Origin: Saprospiraceae bacterium
Lineage (GTDB): Bacteria > Bacteroidota > Bacteroidia > Chitinophagales > Saprospiraceae
DNA length: 64,000 nucleotides
Assembly: GCA_016719855.1 (NCBI GenBank)
Contig: JADJYH010000005.1
Coordinates: 1-64,000 of the forward strand
Direction of reading: 5' to 3'
Position numbers and translations under genes: made by a program. Below are positions 47,766 to 56,691 of this stretch, piece after piece. The notes under the pieces were generated by a model, which saw nothing but the letters and a program-made list of their open reading frames with translations, made no database searches and had not been told where the DNA came from. How positions within the stretch are numbered: position 1 is the stretch's first letter; each line of letters begins with the position of its first letter.

Positions 47766-48539
47766 TCAAACATTTTCAAACAACCTCGCCAACCGATGCG
47801 CATGTTCATCATACGCCGCCTCAAACAATTCCGTCGCTCGTTCTGAGCCAACAATCGCCCCGGCGGTCAGCACCTTCGGCGGCTGTCCGGCCTCGGTCAG
47901 CAGCTTCGCAACTTCGGCTTTGATGCAATTGACGAGGAGCACGCCGCCGACGGTGGAGCCGGGCGCAACGGGCGTGTCCAGCCCCGGCACGTACACCATC
48001 GAGTCGCCAATAGGAGCGCCCGTGTCCAGCACGAGGTCGGCGAAGTCTGTGAGTTTTTTGCCGTCGGGGCGCTTGCTTGTGCTGGCGTCCAAGTGCGCTT
48101 GGCTAACCAGCGCCACGACCTTGATGCCCTTTTGCTGAAAGCCTTCCGCCATCTCAATCGGCACCACATTGCAGCCGCTGGACGAGACGACGAGCGCCGT
48201 GTCCACAGGCTTCATGTCGAAATTGCGTAGGATGCGCTCGGCCAGCCCCGGCACGTTTTCAAGGAACATGGCCTGTCGCTGCCCGTTCGCCCCCACGACG
48301 GGGTTGTGGAAGGTCAGCGACAATTCCACGATGGGGTTGAAGCCTGGGAAGCTGCCGTATCTCGGCCACATTTCCTCCACCATGATGCGGCTGTGCCCAC
48401 TGCCGAACACATGTACCATGCGCCCAGCAAGGATGGTTTCCGTGAACCACTGTGCCGCTTGGCGGATGGCGTGTTCTTGCCGCTCGACAGCTTGGAGTAT
48501 TTGCTGGCATTTTTGGAGGTAGTCGTGGATGACTTTCAT
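47766..48539 (-). CDS. SIS-domain sugar-phosphate isomerase/etherase-like protein
   Basis: Intact, 257 residues starting at MKVIHDYLQKCQQILQAV; an upstream Met adds a hydrophobic stretch without family resemblance. SIS features: GRMVHVFGSGHSRIMVEEM, YGSFPGFNPIVELSL, DTALVVSSSGCNVVPIEMA, GIKVVALVSQAHLDAST, and VLDTGAPIGDSMVYVPG. This matches the UPF0309/YfeU-like group of phosphosugar-binding proteins. Its neighbours (ROK kinase, SDR) fit a role in amino-sugar or related breakdown. Confidence 0.85.
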   Translation of the reverse strand: MKVIHDYLQKCQQILQAVERQEHAIRQAAQWFTETILAGRMVHVFGSGHSRIMVEEMWPRYGSFPGFNPIVELSLTFHNPVVGANGQRQAMFLENVPGLAERILRNFDMKPVDTALVVSSSGCNVVPIEMAEGFQQKGIKVVALVSQAHLDASTSKRPDGKKLTDFADLVLDTGAPIGDSMVYVPGLDTPVAPGSTVGGVLLVNCIKAEVAKLLTEAGQPPKVLTAGAIVGSERATELFEAAYDEHAHRLARLFENV

Positions 48540-48565
48540 GTGAAAAATCAATTTTCTTAAATTGT

Positions 48566-49681
48566 TTAATAAAAATAACGGAAGCCAAGCCGAAACTGGG
48601 TGTCGCCATTTGTTCGCCAATAATTATCAGATTTTACAGGCCAATCATTGCCGGACAAACTTCCTCTAAACTCCGTATTTAACGACAATTTTTGAGAAAA
48701 AAAATATTGTGCACCAAGAATGCTAGTTGCTGAAAAACGGCTTGGATTTCCTGAGCTGTCTCCAAGCAGGTATCTTGCTTCAACTCCAATTTCCAGTATG
48801 TACCGCTTGAAAAAATGAACTATATTAGGATGGACATGGACTTGGGCTAGGCCGTCAAAATTAAATGGTTTGGCAATGGTAACGGAAGATAGGCTTACCC
48901 CTGTTGTAGGGACAAAAAAAGTATTTTCCTTCATCTCAAAAAATGGCCTTACCTCAGCAACTATGCGATTCCAAGCATAATTTATCCTGCCATCATTACC
49001 AAGAAAACTACTCCATATTATGCCTAATTGAACATGGTTTTTTAGCATAATTGAAGCTGTTCCAGTTGGAAGCGAACTGATTTCAAGCCCGATAGTTTTA
49101 ACTCTTTTATTTAAATAAACACCTGAAAGTGAAATGCTGTCAAATGGTGTTTTTTCATTTGGGAAATGATAGGTTAAATGAAAGCCTGAAACTAATATTG
49201 GCGAAATTTTATCATCTGCATTAGACGGGTCGATATGTTGCAATACCCTGAGGTTCAGCGACATATCAATCGTTGCGAAACTGCCTATTCGAACACCTGC
49301 ACCTGCCCTTAAATTTAAATAGAAAAGCTGGTAATCGTAATACCTAGGAAAACGGTCTTTAAACCATTTCCCACCACCACTGATTTGTAAGAAAGGGCTG
49401 AATCGTTTTAAAAATAAAGTACCCCTTAAAAAGGGTTGAAAGCCAGCAACCGACCAATAATCTCGATTTAAACTCAGTTCCTCGATAATGCCAATACTGA
49501 GGCCATCTCTCACATAATACCCAATTTGAGCGTATTGATAATTTACCCGATAGCTTTTTTCATTTTCATTTTCATAATGATTAACCCAAATATTGCCACG
49601 TAGCAGCCAATCCCCTTTTCTGCCTTGAGCTGCTGCAATTAGAGGAATACATAGGAGTAATAGAGATGATAAGCGTCGCAT
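48566..49681 (-). CDS. Outer-membrane beta-barrel-like protein of unknown function
   Basis: Intact, 371 residues. MRRLSSLLLLCIPLIAAAQ is a signal peptide. The rest alternates hydrophobic and polar residues with many Tyr/Phe/Trp (WLLRGNIWVNHYENENEK; YQYAQIGYYVRDGLSIGI; GYYLNLRAG-type strands; FHLTYHFPN) and ends QFRLGFRYFY, an aromatic C-terminus typical of outer-membrane barrels. No specific family was recognised. AT content is higher than in the genes on both sides. It stands between the ROK kinase and SIS genes on the same strand and may serve sugar uptake. Confidence 0.65.
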   Translation of the reverse strand: MRRLSSLLLLCIPLIAAAQGRKGDWLLRGNIWVNHYENENEKSYRVNYQYAQIGYYVRDGLSIGIIEELSLNRDYWSVAGFQPFLRGTLFLKRFSPFLQISGGGKWFKDRFPRYYDYQLFYLNLRAGAGVRIGSFATIDMSLNLRVLQHIDPSNADDKISPILVSGFHLTYHFPNEKTPFDSISLSGVYLNKRVKTIGLEISSLPTGTASIMLKNHVQLGIIWSSFLGNDGRINYAWNRIVAEVRPFFEMKENTFFVPTTGVSLSSVTIAKPFNFDGLAQVHVHPNIVHFFKRYILEIGVEARYLLGDSSGNPSRFSATSILGAQYFFSQKLSLNTEFRGSLSGNDWPVKSDNYWRTNGDTQFRLGFRYFY

Positions 49682-49691
49682 ATTCAAGTGT

Positions 49692-50603
49692 TTAATGAGG
49701 AGATGTATTTTGACCCATCGCAAACGCCGCCGCCCCCGTCGCCCCGGCGAACTCCCCGAACTGGGCCTGCACGATGCGTACCTGTTTGCCGCTAGGCCGC
49801 CACTCGTACAAGTCAACGAACGACTGCAAAGGCTGGAACAGCGCCTCTCCCGCCTTGGTGATGCCGCCGCCCAGCACCACCACCTCAGGCGAAAGCAGGT
49901 TGGTCAGCGAGCAGATGCTGACGGCCAGTTTTTGCACAGAATCGAGCCAGAGCCAGGTACCGAAATAGTCGCCTCGCTGGTAGGCGGCCACCAGTTCGTA
50001 GGTGTTTTGGAAGCGGCCATGCGAGCGGCGCACGACCGACTCGTTGCCGATATGCTCCTCGATGGAGCCGGGCATACCCGTGGCGTCCCAGTGTACGTCG
50101 TTGGCGTTCACAGTAGTGTGGCCGACGTGCCCGGCCCGTTGGTGGTGGCCTTGGTACAGCTCGCCGCCGATGAGGATGCCCCCGCCGACGCCCGTGCCGA
50201 GGGTGAGCAACACGGCGTTTTTGATGTTTGTGGCCGCGCCAAAACTCGCCTCGGCCACCATCGCCGCATGGCCGTCGTTGAGCACCCAGACTCGCTCACC
50301 AAAGTAGTCCGACCAGTCGAAGTGCTCCAACCCGAACAGCCTGCCTGGCATGCAGGTGATGGCCGAGTTGTCGGCATTGGCAAGGCCAGGGGCAGAGATT
50401 CCGACGGCCAATTTTTGCCCTGAAAATTCTTTTTTTAGCTCAAAAAAAACGTCCCGGACGGCATTCTTCCAAACCCATTCATCCTCGGCTTGGTAGTGCT
50501 GCCCGGTGCTGCGGGTGCTCTGGTGGAGGTTGTTTCCCGCTTGGTTAATGACGACCGTTTTGATGTTGGTGCCGCCGATGTCGAGGCCGATGGAAAGGTG
50601 CAT
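49692..50603 (-). CDS. ROK family sugar kinase/glucokinase-like protein
   Basis: Intact 303-residue frame. ATP and sugar sites: LSIGLDIGGTNIKTVVI (phosphate 1), VWVLNDGHAAMVAEASFG, LTLGTGVGGGILIGGELYQG (phosphate 2), RAGHVGHTTVNANDV, and VVVLGGGITKAGEALF (adenosine). The catalytic Asp is in LNDGHAA. The cysteine-rich zinc motif of many ROK members (CGCGxxGC) is absent; instead there is DATGMPGSIEEHIG. It phosphorylates a hexose or N-acetyl-hexosamine in the cytoplasm. It is adjacent to SDR and, after one gene, to a SIS protein. Confidence 0.88.
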   Translation of the reverse strand: MHLSIGLDIGGTNIKTVVINQAGNNLHQSTRSTGQHYQAEDEWVWKNAVRDVFFELKKEFSGQKLAVGISAPGLANADNSAITCMPGRLFGLEHFDWSDYFGERVWVLNDGHAAMVAEASFGAATNIKNAVLLTLGTGVGGGILIGGELYQGHHQRAGHVGHTTVNANDVHWDATGMPGSIEEHIGNESVVRRSHGRFQNTYELVAAYQRGDYFGTWLWLDSVQKLAVSICSLTNLLSPEVVVLGGGITKAGEALFQPLQSFVDLYEWRPSGKQVRIVQAQFGEFAGATGAAAFAMGQNTSPH

Positions 50604-50717
50604 TAAGATATTAGGATATTGTGTTATTGAGATATTGGAGAAGGGTTGAGCAAAGGTTGAAAATAATCTTAAAGGAAAATAGCCGCTGCGACGATACTTT
50701 TTGAAAGCCGTGCTCTC

Positions 50718-50755
50718 ATCAATATCTCAATATCTCAATATCTCAATATCTCAAT
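50718..50755. repeat. Tandem 9-bp repeat (aatatctca) overlapping the SDR stop codon
   Basis: Four copies of caatatctc in a row run into the stop codon of the SDR gene (last unit caattccc). Related tgagatattg units occur on the other side of the gap near 50620-50640 in inverse orientation, so an imperfect hairpin of about 120 bases is possible between SDR and ROK genes. Confidence 0.6.
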
Positions 50756-51521
50756 TCCCCAATTTCCATCCCCCATCCACGGCGATGACCTGCCCAGTGA
50801 TGAACCCGGCAGCGTCCGAGAGCAGCAGCGAGGCCAGTCCGTCGAGGTCGTGGGGTTGTCCGGCACGACCACCATCGAGCGGTTGGCGCTGGCGGACGTA
50901 CTGCATGATGTCGTCGTTTTGAACGGCCCGCTGCGCCATTGGCGTGTCGGTCAGGCCGGGGGCGATGACGTTGGCCCGGATGTTTTGCGGAGCGTAATAG
51001 GCGGCGATGCTTTTGGTGAAACCCTCGATGGCTGCCTTGGCCGCAGCGTAGGTGTGGGTGGAAAAAAATTGCGGAGCAGGCGAGAAGGCCAGCGCCGAAC
51101 CCATGTTGAGCAGTGCGCCGCCAGTTTTTTGTTCCAAAAACTGCCGCACGGCAGCCCGGTTGGAGAGCATGACGGAGGTGAGGTTGAGTTGGAGGGTGCG
51201 TTCCCAGCCTTCGAGCGTGAGGTCGTGCAGGGGGCCATCGCCGAAGCGCCTACCACTGCCGCCCGCCACGTGGTACAGCCCATCGAAGCCGCCGAACCGC
51301 TCGATGCACTTGGCGATGGCGACCTCGGCCTGCCCCTCCTCGGTGGCATCGCCGGTGAGGACGTGGGCGTTGCGGCCCAGCACTTCCATTGCTCGGATGG
51401 AGGTGACTTTGTCCAGGCCGAGTGCCACTACCCCGGCACCATGCCGCTGAAAGGCCTGTGCCGCCGACAGTCCGATGCCCGTGGTGCCGCCGATGATGAC
51501 TATTTTTTTGCCAGTTAACAT
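50751..51521 (-). CDS. Short-chain dehydrogenase/reductase (SDR)
   Basis: Intact 256-residue frame. NAD(P)-binding GGTTGIGLSAAQAF, YHVAGGSG in place of the usual NNAG, catalytic Ser in LLNMGSALAFSPAPQF and the YxxxK as THTYAAAKAAIEGF, then NIRANVIAPGLTDTPM and the C-terminal FITGQVIAVDGGWKLGN. Classical SDR of about 250 residues; substrate unknown. It is the first gene of a one-direction run with ROK kinase, outer-membrane protein and SIS protein. A rho-independent-type hairpin lies just beyond its start at 51575-51606. Confidence 0.88.
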   Translation of the reverse strand: MLTGKKIVIIGGTTGIGLSAAQAFQRHGAGVVALGLDKVTSIRAMEVLGRNAHVLTGDATEEGQAEVAIAKCIERFGGFDGLYHVAGGSGRRFGDGPLHDLTLEGWERTLQLNLTSVMLSNRAAVRQFLEQKTGGALLNMGSALAFSPAPQFFSTHTYAAAKAAIEGFTKSIAAYYAPQNIRANVIAPGLTDTPMAQRAVQNDDIMQYVRQRQPLDGGRAGQPHDLDGLASLLLSDAAGFITGQVIAVDGGWKLGN

Positions 51522-51574
51522 TCGTTTGATTGAAGGTTTGGCGAAGTTAGTTTTTTTGCCAAAACCAAAAATAA

Positions 51575-51606
51575 AAACGCCATCTGGGCGATACCAAATG
51601 GCGTTT
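51575..51606. terminator. Hairpin terminator after the lipoprotein gene
   Basis: aaacgccat at 51575-51583 pairs with atggcgttt at 51598-51606; inner tgg/cca pairs extend it. Flanking A and T tracts on the minus strand fit a Rho-independent terminator for the lipoprotein gene ending at 51677. Confidence 0.6.
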
Positions 51607-51676
51607 ATTGACTTGATATTCAGTGGTTTAACGATGCCCCCAATCGTAAATCGTCAGTCCCCAATCGTAAATCGAA

Positions 51677-52231
51677 TCACTCCACCTTGCCCCTGATGTT
51701 CCAGTTTACGGCTTCGTTGGTGCGCTCTTGGTAAGTCTTCCAATCCTGATCGGAGCCGGAAAAGAGCCAGTCGCCATTGGTTTGGCGGGGCCCTGAGTCG
51801 CAGCCGATGGACTGCTGCTGCTGGGCATGTTCAACATAGACGCCTATCCAGAGGTCTTCACCGGTAATAGCGATGCCTGGCGTGATTTTGAAATTGTTCC
51901 ATTGGCCGGAGGTGATGGCATTGAGCACGTTGCCTTCGTACAGTTTCTGGCCAGGGGTGCTGGTGTTGCCCGCTCCGTAGATTCTGATGAGGCAAGCTTG
52001 GGGCAAATTGCCAACGAATACTTGTACTTCGGTCAATTTTTTGCCCACGTGGTCGGCCATGGTGCTGGCGGGAAAGCGCACGGCCAACTCGTGCTCCCCG
52101 GCATCGAGCAGCGGGCCGGAGACGTTGCCGTAGTCGTAGGAAAGGATATTTTTCGGGGTGGCTGTGTCGTCGTCGTTGCAGGCGGCAAACAAGGCGATAC
52201 CCAGGAGGAAAAACAGGTGCGTGATTTTCAT
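51677..52231 (-). CDS. Small lipoprotein of unknown function
   Basis: Intact 184-residue frame. MKITHLFFLLGIALFAAC has a lipobox (LFAAC) followed by NDDD, a +2 to +5 acidic pattern that in Bacteroidota favours surface export. The mature part reads GEHELAVRFPASTMADHVG, KLTEVQVFVGNLPQACLIRI, NNFKITPGIAITGEDLWIG, SIGCDSGPRQTNGDWLFSG and NEAVNWNIRGKVE. This is a beta-sandwich-like domain seen beside T9SS proteins. No partner is adjacent. Confidence 0.7.
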   Translation of the reverse strand: MKITHLFFLLGIALFAACNDDDTATPKNILSYDYGNVSGPLLDAGEHELAVRFPASTMADHVGKKLTEVQVFVGNLPQACLIRIYGAGNTSTPGQKLYEGNVLNAITSGQWNNFKITPGIAITGEDLWIGVYVEHAQQQQSIGCDSGPRQTNGDWLFSGSDQDWKTYQERTNEAVNWNIRGKVE

Positions 52232-52368
52232 AAGCTGAAGATTTTTTTGTGAAAAAATGTGGCCAAGCCAAGCGGCAATGGATTTTTTTGCTGACCCAAA
52301 ATTAGCGACTGTCAACAGCTACGTTGCTGTACTGGGCAGATAAATATTTGTTAAAGGAAAAACAAAAA

Positions 52369-52396
52369 GGGCTGCCGATGAAAGTCATGGCAGCCC
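52369..52396. terminator. Hairpin gggctgcc / ggcagccc
   Basis: Eight-base arms at 52369-52376 and 52389-52396 with a 12-base loop; an A-rich stretch on the left side gives a T-tract for minus-strand transcripts. A probable terminator of the LytTR operon, second in line. Confidence 0.6.
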
Positions 52397-52438
52397 GCTA
52401 GGATTTCGAGTGTAAAATTCTTTACGGGGCGTAAAAAA

Positions 52439-52471
52439 AGCCGGCCAATCAAAATTGATTATAGCCGGCTT
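52439..52471. terminator. Hairpin aagccggc / gccggctt with inner stem
   Basis: Outer arms 52439-52446 and 52464-52471; the centre aatca-aaat-tgatt forms a second stem. Preceded on the + strand by an A7 run, so minus-strand transcripts end in a T tract: a good Rho-independent terminator for the regulator gene at 52693. Confidence 0.75.
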
Positions 52472-52692
52472 CAACTTGGTTTTTTAATGTTTTTGGATAT
52501 GTGCGATTTGGAGAATGTTTTTTAAAGAGCATGTATTTCGCCGAACCGACTGCTTTGGAGCAGGATATTAATTTTAAACATCGCCAAAAGTACAGGCGTC
52601 ACCCGAACGCACCTATGCTTAAACCATAACCCTGTAATCTGGGCAAATAACCGTGCAGTTTCGCCAATGCATGACAAGTTGCAGGGCGTTAT

Positions 52693-53454
52693 TTAGTCTT
52701 TTGCGCTTAAAAAATTGGCGAACTGTACCTCGAAGCTTTCCATTTTACCGACAGAAATGGGCACCTCCGCCTTTGTTCGCAAATGGATGATGCCGTTTCT
52801 TCCGGTTTGAACGTAGCGTTCGATGAAACTGAAGTTGACCAAAAAGCTGTGGTGACAGCGGCAAAAAAACTGGGCAGGCAGCAGTTCCTCGATGTCTTTC
52901 AAGGTCTTGGAAGCAGTGAACCGGGTCGTTTTTCCATCTTTTAGGTAAAAAATATCGGTGGTAGCGCCGTCGGCCTGGCAGTAAACAATGTCGCCAACCT
53001 TGATGACGACGTTGCCTTTCCGGGCGTCGGAAATCAAAATGCCCTGCGTTTCGGGGTTTACCGTTTGTGCGCTCTTCAACTCCTCGATTTTTGTGGTTGC
53101 GTTTTGGATGGCCTTGGCGAGGTCGCCCACGCTGTATGGCTTCACCAAGTAGCCCCAAGGCTGCACGTGGTTGATGGCCTTCACGGCGTGGTTGGGGTAG
53201 GCCGTCACGAAGATGACGCCGAAGCTGGGGTTCGGGCTTTTTTCGAGGAACTCGAAGCCGTTGCCGAAAGGCGGCATCTCGATGTCGAGGAAGACGAGGT
53301 CGGGCTGGCTGCGCTGCAATTTGAAGAGTGCGTCGCTGACGGAGCGTGCCTCCTCCATGATGTGGACTTGTGGGAAATAGCTCTCCAACATTCCCCGCAA
53401 GGTGTTGATGGCGCTGATTTCGTCGTCAATGATGAAAGTGTTGATTTTTTTCAT
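52693..53454 (-). CDS. LytTR-type response regulator
   Basis: Intact 253-residue frame. Receiver: FIIDDEISAINTLRGML, phosphoacceptor in LVFLDIEMPPFGNGFEFL, VIFVTAYPNHAVKAI and WGYLVKPYSVGDL. LytTR DNA-binding domain: IVYCQADGATTDIFYLKDGK, LLPAQFFCRCHHSFLVNFSF and VPISVGKMESFEVQF. It binds DNA as a dimer after phosphorylation by the kinase encoded directly upstream on the same strand (36 bases). Target genes cannot be read here; the envelope protein genes at 56.7 and 59 kb are near. Confidence 0.9.
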   Translation of the reverse strand: MKKINTFIIDDEISAINTLRGMLESYFPQVHIMEEARSVSDALFKLQRSQPDLVFLDIEMPPFGNGFEFLEKSPNPSFGVIFVTAYPNHAVKAINHVQPWGYLVKPYSVGDLAKAIQNATTKIEELKSAQTVNPETQGILISDARKGNVVIKVGDIVYCQADGATTDIFYLKDGKTTRFTASKTLKDIEELLPAQFFCRCHHSFLVNFSFIERYVQTGRNGIIHLRTKAEVPISVGKMESFEVQFANFLSAKD

Positions 53455-53489
53455 AGGTCATAGTTCCCAATGGTTGGTCAAAATAGCTT

Positions 53490-56400
53490 TCATTGATCAC
53501 CCTTTGCCCGATTACTGGGGCTGGTGTTCAAGAAGGAGATGATCACCTGCGTACCGTTGCTTGAATCGTTTAGCTGGCGGCGGTCGGTGGTGGTTACTTT
53601 GAGGTCTACGGCGTAGAGCTTGTTGAGCATTTGCACTTTTTTGTCCAGCAAAATCAGGCCCTTGGAAGTTCGCCTCGGTGGCCTGGATCGCTTTCTGCGC
53701 TGTGATTCCTCGATGCCCACGCCGTTGTCGGTCAAGGTAGTGGTCAAGCGATGCTTGTCCTCATCAAAATGAACGGTCAGGTGTGATACGCCTTCGGGCG
53801 AGAGGCCGTGCATGGTTGCATTTTCGAGGATGGGCTGTAGTACCATGGCCGGAAACATGGCCTGTGAACCAATCTTCTCAACCCCGCTGATGGTGTAGCT
53901 GAAGTGCTCCCCAAATCGGAGTTTTACCATTTCCAAATAATCCCTGACATAGGTGAGTTCATCTTGAAACGGAATAAAATCAACCTCGGAAAACGACATT
54001 GTCCGACGCAGCAAGTCCGAAAAAATGGAGATGTACTCACTGGCCTTCACGGGGTCTGGTGGGTAGAAAAACTGCTGAATGGCGTTGATGCTGTTGCCCA
54101 CGAAGTGGGGGTTCATTTGCGACTTGATGGCTTGGAGTTGCAGCTCGGATGCGGTGTTCTGCAATTTCAAGAAGGCTGCCCTTGTTTTGAACATTCGGAA
54201 AACAACAAATGCCACCATAGCAATTATGAGCAGTTTGACCCAAACGGTTTGCCACCAAAAAGGCATCACCGTTATGGTGATTTTATCGGGTTGGGTGCTG
54301 CGGGTGCCGCCGGGGAGTATGGCCGTGATGGTGTTCACGAACCGGCCTGGCGTAAGGTTGACCCCAAAATTGTGTACAGCGTCTTGGATGATAACCAAGT
54401 CCTCTCCTTTGCCAAAAATGCAGTTGAAAAGGTTGCCGAAGGTGAGGAGGGGAAACGGCAGAAGTTTTTTCTTGCGTGATGCACTCGAATTGAAGGTTGC
54501 CCCGTGTGCGGTAGTGCAAGCCGGCCAGTTCTACCTCCAACATGGAGGCCCCGGGCGGAAGGGTTATATCATGTTCGCTGGTGCTTTCGGTAGCCAGGTC
54601 GAATTGGCACCTGTCTGTTCCCTGGATATAATTTACGCCAACAATGCGGGTCGAGAAGTCGCCGGTTTCACCTTTTTGTTTCAGGAGTAGTTTGGAAAGA
54701 CCGGAAACAGTGGCAGCCCAAAGCGTATCGTGGTCCACGAGTACCGCATTTGCATCGTCGCTGGCCAGGCCATTGGTCTGGTTGTAATGCTCGACCGACC
54801 AATCGGTACTGATGGAGAAAACGCCTTTGTTGGTGGCCAGCCAAACCTTGCCATTCGAATCGGCAAATATGGATTGGATGTTCTCAACGGGCTTGACCAG
54901 TTTTTCATTGATGATATCAACGCTGGTAACGTCTCCCTGATTTACGCCAACTTTGAGAAGGCCATAATCTGGTGTGGCTATCCAGAGGGCGTCATTTCCA
55001 GCCTGTTTGATGTCGAGTATCCTGCTGGCAAGCGGGGGGAAGGTATCGCCCCATTTTATGTTAGAACCATCTTTTTCCGAAAACAAGCCGTTTAGTTTGC
55101 CAATCCAAAGCATGTTCTGCGCATCGGAATGCACCAACATCGTGCGTCCATCGGCTATGACTTTTGGGGTGACCTCCGTGCCATCCCATTTTATGAGGTA
55201 CATCGAAGTGCCAGCCCAAATATTCCCATCATGCCAACAAGCCGATTTATAAGAGCCAACGGAGTTGCTGAGTCGAAGGATACCTTGTTTTTCAATTACG
55301 ATGGCCTTGTCGGAAACGGCCATCCAGGTATTGTCGGGTTGCGGCAAAATCTGTCTTATCCTGTTGTAGCCAACGTATTCTTTGATGGCAATAACTTCCC
55401 AAAAATTGGTTCTTTTGATATAAAGGTGCCCCTTGTCGTCCCCAACAACAATGCGGCCATCCAACATTTTGGCAATGCTGGTAACGTTGTTTGAAAGCAG
55501 TGGTGATTTGGAGGATGTCCGATAGGTTTGAACAGCATTTTTGGGCAAAGCATAAGCTCCATCGTGCAGGGTGGAGAACCACATGTTGCCTTCTCTGTCT
55601 TCATAAATTTGCGACACCCGTTTGCCGTCCATGAACTTTTTGGGGTGCCTGAGGCCATCTTTTCGATGGTCAAAGCAAATGGCTCCTTCATCACTATTGG
55701 TCACCCAGAACCTGCCAGCGCTATCGGTGTAGGCAGTAGCAGTGAACACGCCCAACAACCTGTCAATTTCTTTGAAACTGCCGTTTTCGTATTCCACCAG
55801 CAGCAATCCTTCATTGTACAGGTACAGGAGCCTATTGCCGCTCTGCACCATGCTTACGTGTCGAGTTTTTGAAAGGAAGGCAAGTTCTGACACTTGCTCT
55901 ATTTTTATCCCATATTTCAGCTTGTATATCGTCTCCGGCAATAGCTCAAGAAATGGTGGCGGTGTCGTAAATCTTACGTCCTTCAAGTTTTGGTCGGTAA
56001 TCTTGTAGATGAACCAAAACCCAAATGCGTACAGGGCGTCCCCAAATTCGCCCACTTTGTGGATGGAATTCTTGGCATGATAAACGTCGAGCTTGTTTTC
56101 ATGTAGGCAGTAAAAAGAATTGCTGCTGGAACATATCCATATCCGGTGCTGACGGTCTTCGAAGAAGTTGAAATTTCCTGCCATTTCTACCTTTGCCAGC
56201 AAGGAGTCTTGGGTTGCGCTGATGATAGTACCATTTTGCACATAAGCCGGGTGTTGCCCAAAACACGACAACCATACCCTCCCTTGGCTGTCCTCAAAAA
56301 TATTGACCACCTCGTTGTCCGGCAGCCCGTCCTTCATCCCAAAAACCTTGAACCTTGTCCCATCGAACCGCACTAGCCCCTTGTCCGTCCCGAACCACAT

Positions 56401-56559
56401 GAACCCTTTTTTGTCCTGTAGGACACAATAAACCACGCCACTCGGCAACCCGTCGCTCACGCCATAGCGCAGGTAGGCTGGCTCTTGGGCCTGACATGAT
56501 AAGCTCCCTATGGTGAATAACAAAAGGGTGAGCAGTAGTCGAAAAAGCCGCTTTTTCAT
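53490..56559 (-). CDS. Propeller-type sensor histidine kinase (LytS-like output), frameshifted once
   Basis: About 1,020 residues from MKKRLFRLLLTLLLFTIGSL, a signal peptide. Propeller repeats: YGVSDGLPSGVVYCVLQDKK, GFMWFGTDKGLVRFDGTRF, IFEDSQGRVWLSCFG, LATNKGVFSISTDWSVEH and DTLWAATVSGLSKLL. Y_Y_Y region up to about 54330, where a slip occurs; one membrane helix near 54200; then the His_kinase domain SQMNPHFVGNSINAIQQFF (canonical NPHFxxNSxN) and HATPase LQPILENATMHGLSPEG, LTDNGVGIEE. It lacks the receiver and AraC parts seen in the gene at 11689, and acts with the LytTR protein next to it. Extracytoplasmic ligand unknown. Confidence 0.88.
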
Positions 56560-56691
56560 TGCCAGAAAAATACGGCAATTTTTCGAAAACCAGCCTGACT
56601 ACTTGGCAACCCTGTCAAAATGGACAGCAACCTTGCAGTTTTTTCCGATTTTTGCGCTGCAAACGCTTTTCCCAAACCGAACAAACTCGAA

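Larger units (their letters stand above)
52232..52692. other. Intergenic region with two terminator hairpins
   Basis: No coding frame. It separates the lipoprotein gene from the LytTR regulator, both on the minus strand, and holds two hairpins listed separately (52369-52396 and 52439-52471). The rest is AT-rich and unremarkable. Confidence 0.7.
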
